Below, one piece after another: positions 8,447 to 15,981 of a DNA stretch of 42,670 nucleotides. This stretch comes from Bacillota bacterium (lineage in GTDB: Bacteria; Bacillota; Clostridia; Oscillospirales; Oscillospiraceae): positions 1 to 42,670 of the forward strand of contig JAQYLT010000055.1 in assembly GCA_028719885.1 (NCBI GenBank), given 5' to 3'. The notes under the pieces were generated by a model. That model was not told where the DNA came from and made no database searches. It was given only the letters and a program-made list of their open reading frames with translations. Made by a program: the position numbers and the translations under genes. Positions within the stretch are counted from its first letter, which is position 1, and each line of letters starts with the position of its first letter.

Positions 8447-9613
8447 TTGAAAACACCTTATTACGTCATTGACCAGAACGAGCTGGATGAGAATTTCCAA
8501 AAGCTGAAGCTTGCCCTGGAAACGCACTGGAGTAATTATATCATCGGTTACTCCTACAAAACCAACGCGCTTCCCTGGGTCATCCGGCATTTTGACCGTC
8601 TCGGCTGCTATGCGGAGGTGGTTTCCGAAGAGGAATACCGTTTGGCACAAAAAATCGGGGTAGAGCCGGACAAGCTGATTTATAACGGACCGATCAAAAC
8701 AAAAGAGACCTTTCTGGAAGCGATTCGAAACGGCTGTGTGGTGAACGTGGATTCCCACCGGGAGCTTGACTGGCTGGATGAACTTCCCCAGGAGCAGAGA
8801 GCAGTTGGCATCCGGGTCAATTTTGACATTGAAAAAATGTGCCCCGGCCAGTCCCAGTGCCCGGAGGAGGGGGGCCGGTTTGGCTTCTGCTATGAAAACG
8901 GCGAGTTTGCCCGGGTTGTGGCTTTGCTGCGGGAGAAAGGCGTCCGGATTGCCGGGCTGCACCTGCACACCAGTTCAAAATCCAGGGGTCTGGATATTTA
9001 CCGGGCCATCGCCCAGGTGGCCTGCCGTCTGCAAAGGGAATTTCGGTTTAAGCTGGATTACATCGATGTGGGAGGCGGCTTTTTCGGGGGCCTGCCCACC
9101 AAGCCCCAGTTCGATGAATATATGGAGCTGATGGCCGGCATCCTGACTGAAGAATTTGATCAGCGGCGCACCAAGCTGATTATCGAGCCCGGCATGGCTG
9201 TGATCGGCGCCCCGGTTCAATACGTGACCACGGTGATTGATGTGAAAGACACTCAGTTCAGCCGCTTTGTGGTCACCGACGGCAGCCGGACCAGCATCGA
9301 CCCTTTGATGACCAAATCCTCTTATTTTCACACCTTTCAGCGTCAAGGAAGTAACCCGGCGGTTCCAAAGCAAATCATCTGCGGCTACACCTGCATGGAG
9401 CATGACCGACTCTTTGTGGCCAAGGACGAACCGGCGCTCCAGCCCGGAGATCAGATTATCTACCACAAGGTCGGCGCCTACACCATGTGCCTGACGCCGC
9501 TCTTTATCCGGTATTTCCCGGATGTATACGTTCGACGCTCCGGTACCCTATTTAATGTGCGGGAGGCCTGGACGCCGGAGGATTATTTGACAAAATCCAT
9601 ACTTGAGGAATGA
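8447..9613 (+). CDS. PLP-dependent decarboxylase, DAP/ornithine decarboxylase fold (type III)
   Basis: This 388-aa protein joins an alanine-racemase-type TIM barrel to a C-terminal beta domain. K38 in YSYKTN holds PLP, and HLHTSSK, GGGFFGG and EPGMAV follow in family order. C316 in GYTCMEHD corresponds to the Cys of the family's GPxCxSxD motif and comes from the partner subunit of the dimer. The family decarboxylates D-centres of diaminopimelate or L-basic amino acids. Placement in a glycan cluster and the divergent C-terminal motif argue against the housekeeping lysA. The start is TTG with AGGAG about 11 bases upstream. The product could be the amine or amino acid joined by the next gene. 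Confidence 0.83.
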   Translation: MKTPYYVIDQNELDENFQKLKLALETHWSNYIIGYSYKTNALPWVIRHFDRLGCYAEVVSEEEYRLAQKIGVEPDKLIYNGPIKTKETFLEAIRNGCVVNVDSHRELDWLDELPQEQRAVGIRVNFDIEKMCPGQSQCPEEGGRFGFCYENGEFARVVALLREKGVRIAGLHLHTSSKSRGLDIYRAIAQVACRLQREFRFKLDYIDVGGGFFGGLPTKPQFDEYMELMAGILTEEFDQRRTKLIIEPGMAVIGAPVQYVTTVIDVKDTQFSRFVVTDGSRTSIDPLMTKSSYFHTFQRQGSNPAVPKQIICGYTCMEHDRLFVAKDEPALQPGDQIIYHKVGAYTMCLTPLFIRYFPDVYVRRSGTLFNVREAWTPEDYLTKSILEE

Positions 9614-9617
9614 CCAT

Positions 9618-10592
9618 ATGAACATTTTGATTTTAAGCTCCGGCACCAGGAACAAGATTGTGCAGTATTTCAAGAAGGCATTGGCCGGAAACGGAAAGGT
9701 CATCTGCACCGATATGAGCAGCCTGGCTCCCTCTGTATACGAGGCGGACAAATTTTATACCGTTCCCAGAATGACCGCGCCGGGATACATCGATGTGATT
9801 CTGGACATCTGCAAAAAGGAAGAGATTGACGGCGTTCTTTCTCTCATTGATCCGGAGCTGTCGCTGCTGGCCCAGAACCGGGAGAAATTTGCCGCCATCG
9901 GCACCACGGTTATTGGGTCCTCCTATGAGCTGTGTGAAATGTCCCTGGATAAATATCAGATGTATCAGTGGCTGAAAGCCCACGGATATCACTGCGCCAA
10001 ATCTTACATGGACAAGCAAGCTTTCTATGAGGATGTGGCAGCCGGTAAAATCACTTACCCGGTGTTCGTCAAGCCCGCCAGGGGCAGCGCCAGCATCGCC
10101 ATTTCCAAGGTATACGACAGAGAGACCATTGATCTGCTTTTCTCCCACAGCGACGGTCTGATGATTCAGGAATTTCTGGAGGGCCAGGAAATCGGCGCGG
10201 ATGTCTACATCGATCTGATTACCCACAGGGTAGTATCTATCTTCACCAAAAAGAAAATCCTCATGCGGGCAGGGGAGACGGACAAGGCCGTTTCTTTCCG
10301 GGATGAAAAGCTCTTCCAGCTGATCCGGCAATTTGCGGAAGAAGCGGGCTTCCTGGGGCAGATTGATATTGACATTTTCCAGGTGGACGGGGAATATTTC
10401 ATTTCCGAAGTGAATCCCCGCTTTGGCGGCGGATATCCCCACGCCTATGAATGCGGCTGCGACCACATGAAGTTGATCCTGAATAACCTGCAAGGGATTG
10501 CCAACGAACGCCGAATCGGCTGCTACGAAGAAGATGTATGTATGATGAAATACAACGAAGTGATGGTCAGAAAGATTGACGTTGCATTATAA
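9618..10592 (+). CDS. ATP-grasp ligase (carbamoyl-phosphate-synthase-like / PylC-like)
   Basis: This 324-aa protein belongs to the ATP-grasp superfamily, which activates a carboxylate with ATP and joins it to an amine or thiol. An N-terminal Rossmann-like domain is followed by the grasp domain: YPVFVKPARGSAS is the ATP-binding strand with its lysine, MIQEFLEG the adenine-contact segment, and FISEVNPRFGGG the Mg-binding Glu/Asn. The start is the ATG at 9618 (MNILILSS) with TGAGGA upstream; a TTG five codons earlier overlaps the preceding gene. It follows the decarboxylase by 4 bases, so the two are one translational unit. Substrates are unknown. Confidence 0.85.
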   Translation: MNILILSSGTRNKIVQYFKKALAGNGKVICTDMSSLAPSVYEADKFYTVPRMTAPGYIDVILDICKKEEIDGVLSLIDPELSLLAQNREKFAAIGTTVIGSSYELCEMSLDKYQMYQWLKAHGYHCAKSYMDKQAFYEDVAAGKITYPVFVKPARGSASIAISKVYDRETIDLLFSHSDGLMIQEFLEGQEIGADVYIDLITHRVVSIFTKKKILMRAGETDKAVSFRDEKLFQLIRQFAEEAGFLGQIDIDIFQVDGEYFISEVNPRFGGGYPHAYECGCDHMKLILNNLQGIANERRIGCYEEDVCMMKYNEVMVRKIDVAL

Positions 10593-10610
10593 TTGAACAT
10601 ATGTTAGAAT
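10582..10610 (+). promoter_or_regulatory. Promoter of the Fe-S aldo/keto reductase
   Basis: TTGCAT (10582-10587) and TAGAAT (10605-10610) are 17 bases apart, overlapping the end of the ATP-grasp gene. This suggests the reductase can be expressed apart from the glycan cluster. Confidence 0.6.
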
Positions 10611-10643
10611 ATAGCCGAGCAAAACGAAAGAGAGATGACCGGC

Positions 10644-11789
10644 ATGCAAAAAAGAAGACTGGGCAAAACAGAGCTCCTGGTGAGTGAAATCGGTTTTGGC
10701 GCAGAATGGCTGAATAGGCATACGGAAGAAGAATCCGTCCGGCTGATTCAGCACGCAGGGGAGCAGGGAATCAACATCATCGATACCTGGATGCCCGACC
10801 CAAAAACCAGAGACATCATCGGCAAGGGAATTGCCGGACGGCGGGAGCAATGGCTGATTCAGGGACACCTGGGTTCCATCTGGCAGAATGGTCAGAGTGA
10901 TGTGACGCGGGAGGTAAGCCTTGTTGATGCGGACTTAAACGATATGCTAAACAGAATGGGAACGGACTATCTGGATATTGGCGTGATCCATTACGTTGAT
11001 TCCGTGAAACTTTGGGAAGAGCTTCTGCATTCCGACTTTCTGTCATATATCCTGGCACGAAACCAGGCAGGAATCATCCGGCATATCGGTCTCAGTACCC
11101 ATAATCCCCAGGTGGCAAAATTGGCAGCAGCCTCCGAATTGATCGGAACCATCCTTTTCAGCATCAACCCGGCCTATGATATGCTGCCACCCAGCGAGGA
11201 TATCTGCGCTTTGTTTGCCGACGAATATGACCCCTCGCTGAAAGGCGTAAATACGGAACGGGCAGAGCTTTATCAAATTTGCAAGCAAAAAGATGTTGGC
11301 TTGACCGTGATGAAGCCCTATGCCGGAGGTCGCTTGTTCAGCGCGGAAGCCTCTCCCTTTGGCGTGGCGCTGTCACCTGTACAGTGCATTCACTATGCCC
11401 TCTGTCAACCAGCAGTTGCCTCGGTCATGTGCGGATACGACAGCTGCGAACAGATAGATGCCGCTGTTGCCTACGAAACCGCTGCCCAGGAGCAGAAAGA
11501 ATACGCCTCGGTGTTGGCCAATGCGCCGCTTCATTCCTGCCGCGGACAGTGTACCTATTGTGGGCACTGCAAGCCCTGCGCCGCCAATCTGGATATCGCA
11601 ATGATCAACAAGCTCTACGACTTAGCGGTGCTGCAGCCCGAAATTCCCGCCACGGTAAAGGGGCATTATCTGGCGCTGGAGAAAAAGGCATCCCAATGCC
11701 TGGGATGTCACGACTGTGAGCAGCGCTGTCCTTTCGGTGTGCCCATCGCGGACCGAATGGCAAAGGCCGCCAAGCTGTTCGGCCAATAA
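10644..11789 (+). CDS. Aldo/keto reductase-fold protein with C-terminal 4Fe-4S domain
   Basis: An N-terminal AKR barrel of about 270 residues is joined to a ferredoxin-like tail. The tail has CRGQCTYCGHCKPC and CLGCHDCEQRCPFGVPI, enough cysteines for two 4Fe-4S clusters. Of the AKR tetrad, Asp (IIDTW) and His (VIHYVD) are present. The Tyr position reads Asp (MPDP) and the usual Lys of the STK strand reads His (IQGHLGS), so ordinary NADPH-carbonyl chemistry is doubtful. I recall similar QGH-containing proteins in Clostridia, so this may define a subfamily. The start is the ATG at 10644, since AAAGAGAG is too close to the ATG at 10635. A promoter lies upstream and a strong terminator downstream: one gene, one transcript. 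Confidence 0.87.
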   Translation: MQKRRLGKTELLVSEIGFGAEWLNRHTEEESVRLIQHAGEQGINIIDTWMPDPKTRDIIGKGIAGRREQWLIQGHLGSIWQNGQSDVTREVSLVDADLNDMLNRMGTDYLDIGVIHYVDSVKLWEELLHSDFLSYILARNQAGIIRHIGLSTHNPQVAKLAAASELIGTILFSINPAYDMLPPSEDICALFADEYDPSLKGVNTERAELYQICKQKDVGLTVMKPYAGGRLFSAEASPFGVALSPVQCIHYALCQPAVASVMCGYDSCEQIDAAVAYETAAQEQKEYASVLANAPLHSCRGQCTYCGHCKPCAANLDIAMINKLYDLAVLQPEIPATVKGHYLALEKKASQCLGCHDCEQRCPFGVPIADRMAKAAKLFGQ

Positions 11790-11809
11790 GCAATCTAGAG
11801 TCAAACGAA

Positions 11810-11843
11810 AAGCACCCAGGAATCCGAAAATTCTTGGGTGCTT
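11810..11843 (+). terminator. Rho-independent terminator
   Basis: AAGCACCCAGGAA and TTCTTGGGTGCTT pair with one G-U and an 8-base loop, 20 bases after the reductase stop. Between convergent genes it may stop both strands, although neither side has a long T-run. Confidence 0.75.
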
Positions 11844-11849
11844 GTTGTA

Positions 11850-12062
11850 TCATGTTGTCGCGGGCTGCCGTGCTTTAATATACAGGTCAATGTCTTCAAT
11901 AATGTAGTTTACACCTGTCGTATGCAGAGCTTCAAAACAGGAATAGATATAGTCCCACACACCGTAGCGGGTGAACAGCTCGGACACCTGCTTGCCGGTT
12001 AGATTCTTGGCAGATTTATATTGCTCCGTACAAAAAATCAGGAAATCACCTTGCCTACTCAT
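11850..12062 (-). CDS. DUF3791 protein
   Basis: This 70-aa protein matches the DUF3791 pattern: FLIFCTEQYKSAKNLTGKQVSELFTRY in the middle and TTGVNYIIEDIDLYI near the end. The function is unknown. In Clostridia DUF3791 genes often sit beside DUF3990 genes, as here, and are suspected to be the regulatory or neutralising half of a toxin-antitoxin-like module. It is the last gene of a three-gene minus-strand operon and starts 3 bases after the previous stop. Family match is good; role is inference. Confidence 0.8.
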   Translation of the reverse strand: MSRQGDFLIFCTEQYKSAKNLTGKQVSELFTRYGVWDYIYSCFEALHTTGVNYIIEDIDLYIKARQPATT

Positions 12063-12065
12063 GTT

Positions 12066-12302
12066 TTATCCCTCCGGAAATGTGATGTTGCCAGTTTTCT
12101 GCTCTTCGTCATACATGTTGAAAAGGGTCAGCGGACTAAGATTCCATAATTTTGTTTCTTCCTGCTCCAGCAGTGAATACACCCTTGATTCATAGAAAAG
12201 TCTTGCAGCTGTAACCTCGTCTAAGCCATCGTTTTTAACAATCAAACCAATTACCTGCGGAACAATCAGGACAAGCATTGCTTCATACTTCTTCCGTTCC
12301 AT
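12066..12302 (-). CDS. Small conserved protein of the DUF3990/DUF3791 operon
   Basis: This 78-aa acidic, helical protein has no named domain I can assign. It contains VTAARLFYESRVYSLLEQEETKLW. Short proteins ending in a similar 'L...E.TKLW..SP' pattern recur next to DUF3791 and DUF3990 genes in Clostridia, to my recollection. Its ATG overlaps the DUF3990 stop codon (TAATG), so its translation would normally depend on ribosomes finishing DUF3990. The upstream nonsense codon could therefore lower its expression. It may be one of two small partners of the DUF3990 protein. Confidence 0.7.
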   Translation of the reverse strand: MERKKYEAMLVLIVPQVIGLIVKNDGLDEVTAARLFYESRVYSLLEQEETKLWNLSPLTLFNMYDEEQKTGNITFPEG

Positions 12303-12793
12303 TAAAACTCCTCCTCCGGGACTGTTCCGACATATTTCAAAAATTTGAGTGCTTTTTCAGAGGTAAGTACCAACTGGTTATATAGCTTTTTGATTTTCAA
12401 TGCTTCGATGGTCTGCTCTTTGGTAAGAACGCCTGCGGTGTAAAGAGTAAAGGTGGTGTAAACATCATCGTTAGCAACAGGGCCATATATGAAATCATAG
12501 GGTTCTCCGGAATAACTACCGGCTCTGTTGGCTGAAACAAAATCCAACCATGCTTCATCGGGTGCATTAAACCGCAAAACAGAGCATTCCGCAAACGCTT
12601 TTTCTTCATCAATTTCATAAATACTGACGGTGGGGGTTCATGCCTTGTGCCGCCTGGTTACTTTATCGGCAAAACCGGTTGCTTGTACCTTGTTGGTTGT
12701 GGTATAAAATCCATAACCAAAATCGAGGAAACGGTTTTGAACAATTAGCTTAGGCTCTGACACTGTTAAATTACTGCCATGATATAGAATCAT
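12302..12793 (-). pseudogene. DUF3990 gene interrupted by an in-frame TGA
   Basis: One reading frame of 164 codons starts at 12793 (MILYHGSN) behind a GGAGG site and ends at 12302. Codon 52 (12638-12640) is TGA. Both sides are clearly DUF3990: [18 protein letters not shown] and FADKV before the stop; TPTVSIYEIDE, WLDFVSANRAG and YDFIYGPVANDDVY after it. The frame does not shift. The family is reported or suspected to have an ADP-ribosyltransferase-like fold, and YHGS and GYGFYTT fit the NAD-site style. A single base change (for instance GGA to TGA) explains the break. A sequencing error or rare readthrough are alternatives. Confidence 0.82.
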
Positions 12794-12848
12794 AATTCTC
12801 CCTCCGCCAATTTATTCCCATCCAGGTTCGTAAACACCGTCTAACTGT

Positions 12849-12877
12849 ATTATACGCAACGCAGCGCAATATTTCAA
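12849..12877 (-). promoter_or_regulatory. Promoter of the DUF3990 operon
   Basis: On the minus strand TTGAAA (12872-12877) and a perfect TATAAT (12849-12854) are 17 bases apart, about 55 bases before the DUF3990 start. The promoter looks intact although the first gene is broken. Confidence 0.7.
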
Positions 12878-12943
12878 CAGCTTGTTGTGTAAGAAATCAT
12901 TATACGCCTGAAGCATTACCGTCTCAGAGAAAACGAAAGCGGC

Positions 12944-13483
12944 CTATATTCCTTTACAAAAATCGATAATCTCCGCCTTTCTTGGTTCCACTGCTTCCTT
13001 ATATTCGATGGAACACAGACCCAAGCTGTCACAGCAGGCAATTTCCATATGTCCATAGAAGTGCTCAATACTTTCAATGATGCGATTGCATTCTTTCATA
13101 CTGGGACCGGTTCTCAGGGCGATTGCATAGCCTTTCTTGCCGCCGCTGATTGCTGCATGGGGTTCATGCGTATTACACCAGGGGGTACATCTGTCAATGA
13201 ATGCTTTCATTTGTCCGGGAATATCGGCCCAGTAGGATGGCGCAACCAATACAATCCGATCTGCCCATTCAAATTGCTCGATGATCTGATCAACATCATC
13301 CTGCTGAATACATTTTGCGGTTTTATGACAGGAACGACAGCCTTTGCAGAAGTGAAAATGATAATCATCGATGCAAATGCTCCTCACGTCGTACTTTTCA
13401 CTTAAGCAATCCGAAACGATTTTTACAATCTGGGCAGTTGCTCCGGTTCTAACGGGGCTGCAATTCATCACCAAAGCATTCAT
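12944..13483 (-). CDS. NAD(P)H-dependent FMN reductase / flavodoxin-fold protein
   Basis: This 179-aa protein starts at the ATG at 13483, which has GGAGGG six bases upstream; an in-frame ATG 14 codons earlier has none. MNCSPVRTGATAQI is the FMN-phosphate loop and LVAPSYWADIPGQMKAFIDR the second flavin loop. Between them CKGCRSCHKTAKC is a compact cysteine cluster like that of iron-sulfur flavoproteins, so a 4Fe-4S centre is possible. Such enzymes pass electrons from NAD(P)H to quinones, ferredoxin-like acceptors or xenobiotics. No partner gene is next to it. The substrate is unknown. Confidence 0.85.
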   Translation of the reverse strand: MNALVMNCSPVRTGATAQIVKIVSDCLSEKYDVRSICIDDYHFHFCKGCRSCHKTAKCIQQDDVDQIIEQFEWADRIVLVAPSYWADIPGQMKAFIDRCTPWCNTHEPHAAISGGKKGYAIALRTGPSMKECNRIIESIEHFYGHMEIACCDSLGLCSIEYKEAVEPRKAEIIDFCKGI

Positions 13484-13513
13484 CAATTTCCCTCCATTTG
13501 AATAAATAATAAG

Positions 13514-13540
13514 AAAAAGCCCCAAAAATCGGGGCTTTTT
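13514..13540 (-). terminator. Terminator of the rplM-rpsI operon
   Basis: AAAAAGCCCC and GGGGCTTTTT pair perfectly around a 7-base loop, 33 bases after the rpsI stop. Both strands end in a U-run, but only the minus strand has a gene pointing into it. Confidence 0.85.
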
Positions 13541-13573
13541 CTGAATTCTGGAATATGTGCAATCCTCTTCTGA

Positions 13574-13978
13574 TTATCTCTTGGAGAACTGGGGAGCGCG
13601 ACGGGCGGCCTTCAAGCCGTACTTCTTTCTTTCTTTCATTCTGGGGTCGCGGGTCATGAAGCCGGCGGCCTTCAGAGCGGGACGGTACTCGGGATTCAGA
13701 ACCACCAGAGCACGGGAAATGCCGTGACGGATGGCGCCGGCCTGGCCGGAAACGCCGCCGCCGGCCACGGAGACGACAATGTCAACCTTGCCCAGCAGAT
13801 CGGTGGTAGCCAGAGGCTGACGAACGATCAGCTTCAGGGTCTCCAGGCCGAAATACTCGTCGATGTCCCGGCCGTTGATGGTGATGGAACCGGTGCCGTT
13901 CTCGTAAACGCGAACGCGGGCGATGCTGGACTTACGACGGCCGGTGCCGTAAAAATACTTCTTCTTGCTCTCGTACAT
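13574..13978 (-). CDS. rpsI: 30S ribosomal protein S9
   Basis: This 134-aa protein has the S9 landmarks: [15 protein letters not shown] at the start, [19 protein letters not shown] in the middle, and the basic tail ending APQFSKR, which reaches the tRNA at the P site. It follows rplM by 16 bases, the usual bacterial L13-S9 operon. Length is normal. It shares the promoter and leader upstream of rplM and ends before a strong terminator. Confidence 0.98.
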   Translation of the reverse strand: MYESKKKYFYGTGRRKSSIARVRVYENGTGSITINGRDIDEYFGLETLKLIVRQPLATTDLLGKVDIVVSVAGGGVSGQAGAIRHGISRALVVLNPEYRPALKAAGFMTRDPRMKERKKYGLKAARRAPQFSKR

Positions 13979-13994
13979 AGTGTGTTACCTCCAA

Positions 13995-14426
13995 TTAGTC
14001 CAGCGTCCAGGCTTCGGGCTTCTGGGCAGCATGGGGATGCTCAGCGCCCTTGTACAGGTGCAGGCGGGTCATGCAGCTGCGGCCCAGGGTGTTCTTGGGC
14101 AGCATGCCCTTGACGGCCAGCTCCATGGCATAGTCGGAGCGGTTCTCCATCATGGTGCGGGCCTTGGTCTCTTTCAGGCCGCCGATCCAGCCGGAAACGC
14201 GGTAGTAGACCTTCTGCTCGGCCTTCTTGCCGGTGAGAACAGCCTTGTCGGTGTTGATGATGATCACGTTGTCGCCGCAATCAACGTTGGGAGTAAAATC
14301 AACCTTGTGCTTGCCGCGCAGCAGGTTGGCAGCGATCACAGCGGTACGGCCCAGGGGCTTGCCGGCTGCATCGATGACATACCACTTACGCTCCAGGGTC
14401 TCCTTCTTAGCGAGGGTAGTGGACAT
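13995..14426 (-). CDS. rplM: 50S ribosomal protein L13
   Basis: This 143-aa protein shows RKWYVIDAAGKPLGRTA, the L13 N-terminus, then GDNVIIINTDK and VKGMLPKNTLGR. The start is the ATG at 14426, with GGAGG 7 bases upstream. A longer frame running to 14534 would read through the leader hairpin and promoter and is rejected. L13 is an early assembly protein of the large subunit and represses its own operon by binding mRNA in bacteria. The hairpin upstream is the likely target. Confidence 0.98.
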   Translation of the reverse strand: MSTTLAKKETLERKWYVIDAAGKPLGRTAVIAANLLRGKHKVDFTPNVDCGDNVIIINTDKAVLTGKKAEQKVYYRVSGWIGGLKETKARTMMENRSDYAMELAVKGMLPKNTLGRSCMTRLHLYKGAEHPHAAQKPEAWTLD

Positions 14427-14466
14427 ATGCGTTCCTCCAATTAGGTAAAATATTTTGACAATTTGA

Positions 14467-14497
14467 GGTGTTTGCGCTACAATATCTTGCAAACACC
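14467..14497 (-). promoter_or_regulatory. L13 leader hairpin
   Basis: In the rplM transcript GGTGTTTGC and GCAAACACC form a perfect 9-bp stem with a 13-base loop, starting a few bases after the transcription start. Position and shape fit the Firmicutes L13 leader, where L13 is thought to bind its own mRNA. Assignment is by structure and location, not by a covariance search. Confidence 0.65.
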
Positions 14498-14502
14498 ATT
14501 GC

Positions 14503-14531
14503 TTTATACCATATCCATTTTTAAAAGTCAA
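14503..14531 (-). promoter_or_regulatory. Promoter of rplM-rpsI
   Basis: On the minus strand TTGACT (14526-14531) and TATAAA (14503-14508) are exactly 17 bases apart. This near-consensus site suits a ribosomal operon. Confidence 0.8.
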
Positions 14532-14648
14532 CATGAATTTTTGGAAAAATTGCGAATCGCAAAGGATGCTCTTAAATTCTCAAGAATCCTCTTATTTTCT
14601 CTTAAATACTCACTTCCTATTTTTCTTATTTTTGGAGGAAAAACACCT

Positions 14649-15389
14649 ATGCAAAAGCTGATGGGCCTGGTCCGCCGGTGCGTGGAGGATTACAAAATGA
14701 TCGACGAGGGGGACAGAATTGCCGTGGGTGTTTCCGGCGGCAAGGACTCCCTGGTATTGTTAACGCTTCTTTCCGGTCTGCGGGAGTATTACAGCAAATC
14801 CTTTCAACTGGAAGCCATTACCATTGATATGGGCCTGAATATGGATTACAGTGGGATTGAAGATCTTTGCAGAGAGCTGGATGTGCCCTACACCATCGTC
14901 AAAACGGAAATCGCTCCCATTATTTTCGACTACCGGCATGAGAAGAATCCCTGCTCCATGTGCTCCAAAATGCGCCGGGGCGCTCTGAACCAGGCCATTC
15001 TGGACAAGGGCTTCAACAAGCTGGCCCTGGGGCATCATTACGATGATGCCGTGGAGACCTTTCTCATGTCTCTGATTTTCGAGGGAAGAATCAGCTGCTT
15101 CCAGCCGGTAACCAATCTGGACAGAACGGGCATCATTCAGATTCGGCCCATGCTCTACATCCACGAGAAAACCGTGGACCATTTTGCGACGCAGCAGCAG
15201 CTTCCGGTGCTTACAAATCGGTGCCCGGTGGACAAGCACACCAAGCGGGAAGAGATTAAGGATTTGATTTTTGATCTGGTGAAAACCTACCCGGATTTAA
15301 AGGAACGGATTTTCGGCGCCATGCAGCGTTATCCGCTTCCGGCGTGGGAGCCCCAGGGACGATATAAGCGGCCAAAGGAGCAGGAGTGA
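14649..15389 (+). CDS. TtcA/TtuA-family tRNA thiolase (PP-loop ATPase)
   Basis: This 246-aa protein has the PP-loop SGGKDS near the N-terminus and CSMCSKMRRGALNQ, whose CxxC pair is used with an iron-sulfur cluster in TtcA and TtuA. GHHYDDAVETFLMSL is the conserved histidine segment. The family activates a tRNA base by adenylation and inserts sulfur: position 32 cytidine in TtcA, position 54 uridine in TtuA. The start is the ATG at 14649, with GGAGGA nine bases upstream; the frame is open further upstream but enters the rplM promoter. A short palindrome TTGCGAATCGCAA (14550-14562) lies between the divergent promoters and might be an operator. Which tRNA position it modifies is uncertain. Confidence 0.87.
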   Translation: MQKLMGLVRRCVEDYKMIDEGDRIAVGVSGGKDSLVLLTLLSGLREYYSKSFQLEAITIDMGLNMDYSGIEDLCRELDVPYTIVKTEIAPIIFDYRHEKNPCSMCSKMRRGALNQAILDKGFNKLALGHHYDDAVETFLMSLIFEGRISCFQPVTNLDRTGIIQIRPMLYIHEKTVDHFATQQQLPVLTNRCPVDKHTKREEIKDLIFDLVKTYPDLKERIFGAMQRYPLPAWEPQGRYKRPKEQE

Positions 15390-15475
15390 GATGAGAGCCT
15401 GGGAAAAGAAAAAGTTGGGATTGGAATAAATCACCAGATTTTCGGACATGCTTCCTTACAAAAGGAGGCAGTAAG

Positions 15476-15739
15476 ATGGTTAAAGGTATTTCCCGGCAGG
15501 TGATCGTGGTTCATTCCCCGGACCCAAAGCTCTTTGAGCAGGCGATTTTTATTCTGAAAGAGGACGCCGCCCAAAACGGTGTCACGGATGAGGCCCTGCT
15601 GAAGGAAGCGGAGCAAGCCATTCGCGTTGGAGAGCGCATTCCAAAGAAAAGGAAGCTGTATTTCTATGGTGCGTTCTGGGCTGCCCTCGGAGCAGCTGTC
15701 ATGGGACTCATTTGGATAGGAAGCATTCTGATATTGTGA
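15476..15739 (+). CDS. Small tail-anchored membrane protein, unknown function
   Basis: This 87-aa protein starts with VKGISRQVIVVHSPDPKLFEQAIFIL, has a charged helical middle, and ends in one hydrophobic helix (about residues 65-87, YFYGAFWAALGAAVMGLIWI). It probably sits in the membrane with its N-terminal domain in the cytoplasm. AAAGGAGG lies upstream of the ATG. I do not recognise the family, though similar small proteins occur in Oscillospiraceae. Its stop codon TGA shares its last A with the first base of a repeat element, and its final codons resemble sequence flanking other copies. The C-terminal few residues may therefore have been set by the element. Confidence 0.7.
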   Translation: MVKGISRQVIVVHSPDPKLFEQAIFILKEDAAQNGVTDEALLKEAEQAIRVGERIPKKRKLYFYGAFWAALGAAVMGLIWIGSILIL

Positions 15740-15934
15740 AATTGGAATTTGCAGAGATATTTCGTAGGGAACGGATTTATCCGTTCCGCCCGGTATCGTT
15801 TTTATGGAATGAACGTTGAATGGAAAAATGTTGAAAAAGGAACCTGTTACCATCCAACGAACCACGGATGTTCATCCACCTTTCGGAACGGATAAATCCG
15901 TTCCCTACGAACACATACTGACAAATTCCAATTT
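15739..15934. repeat. GTAG-hairpin repeat element 3, simple complete copy
   Basis: This is the clearest copy: 196 bases bounded by AAATTGGAATTTG and its inverse CAAATTCCAATTT. A forward unit lies at 15764-15788 and a reverse one at 15884-15909, both with GGAACGGA / TCCGTTCC arms. The inner part contains ATTGAATGG, GTTGAAAAAGG and CATCCAACGA, shared with other copies. The terminal arms match imperfectly over about 50 bases. No gene is seen. Confidence 0.9.
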
Positions 15935-15981
15935 GGTGAAATGCTGCCAAAACCGATAAGCAAACAGAAAGAGAGACAACT

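Noticed and set aside
8447..9613. Housekeeping diaminopimelate decarboxylase lysA
   Set aside because: The lysine-adjacent and C-terminal motifs diverge, and the gene is embedded between a deacetylase and an ATP-grasp ligase in a glycan cluster.
12638..12640. TGA in DUF3990 read as selenocysteine or tryptophan
   Set aside because: No SECIS-like hairpin follows, the position is not a catalytic Cys/Trp in the family as I know it, and other genes here use TGA as stop.
15391..15429. 12-codon ORF after the ttcA-like gene with a ribosome site
   Set aside because: Too short to support, no conservation visible, and the ribosome-site match overlaps the upstream stop by chance.
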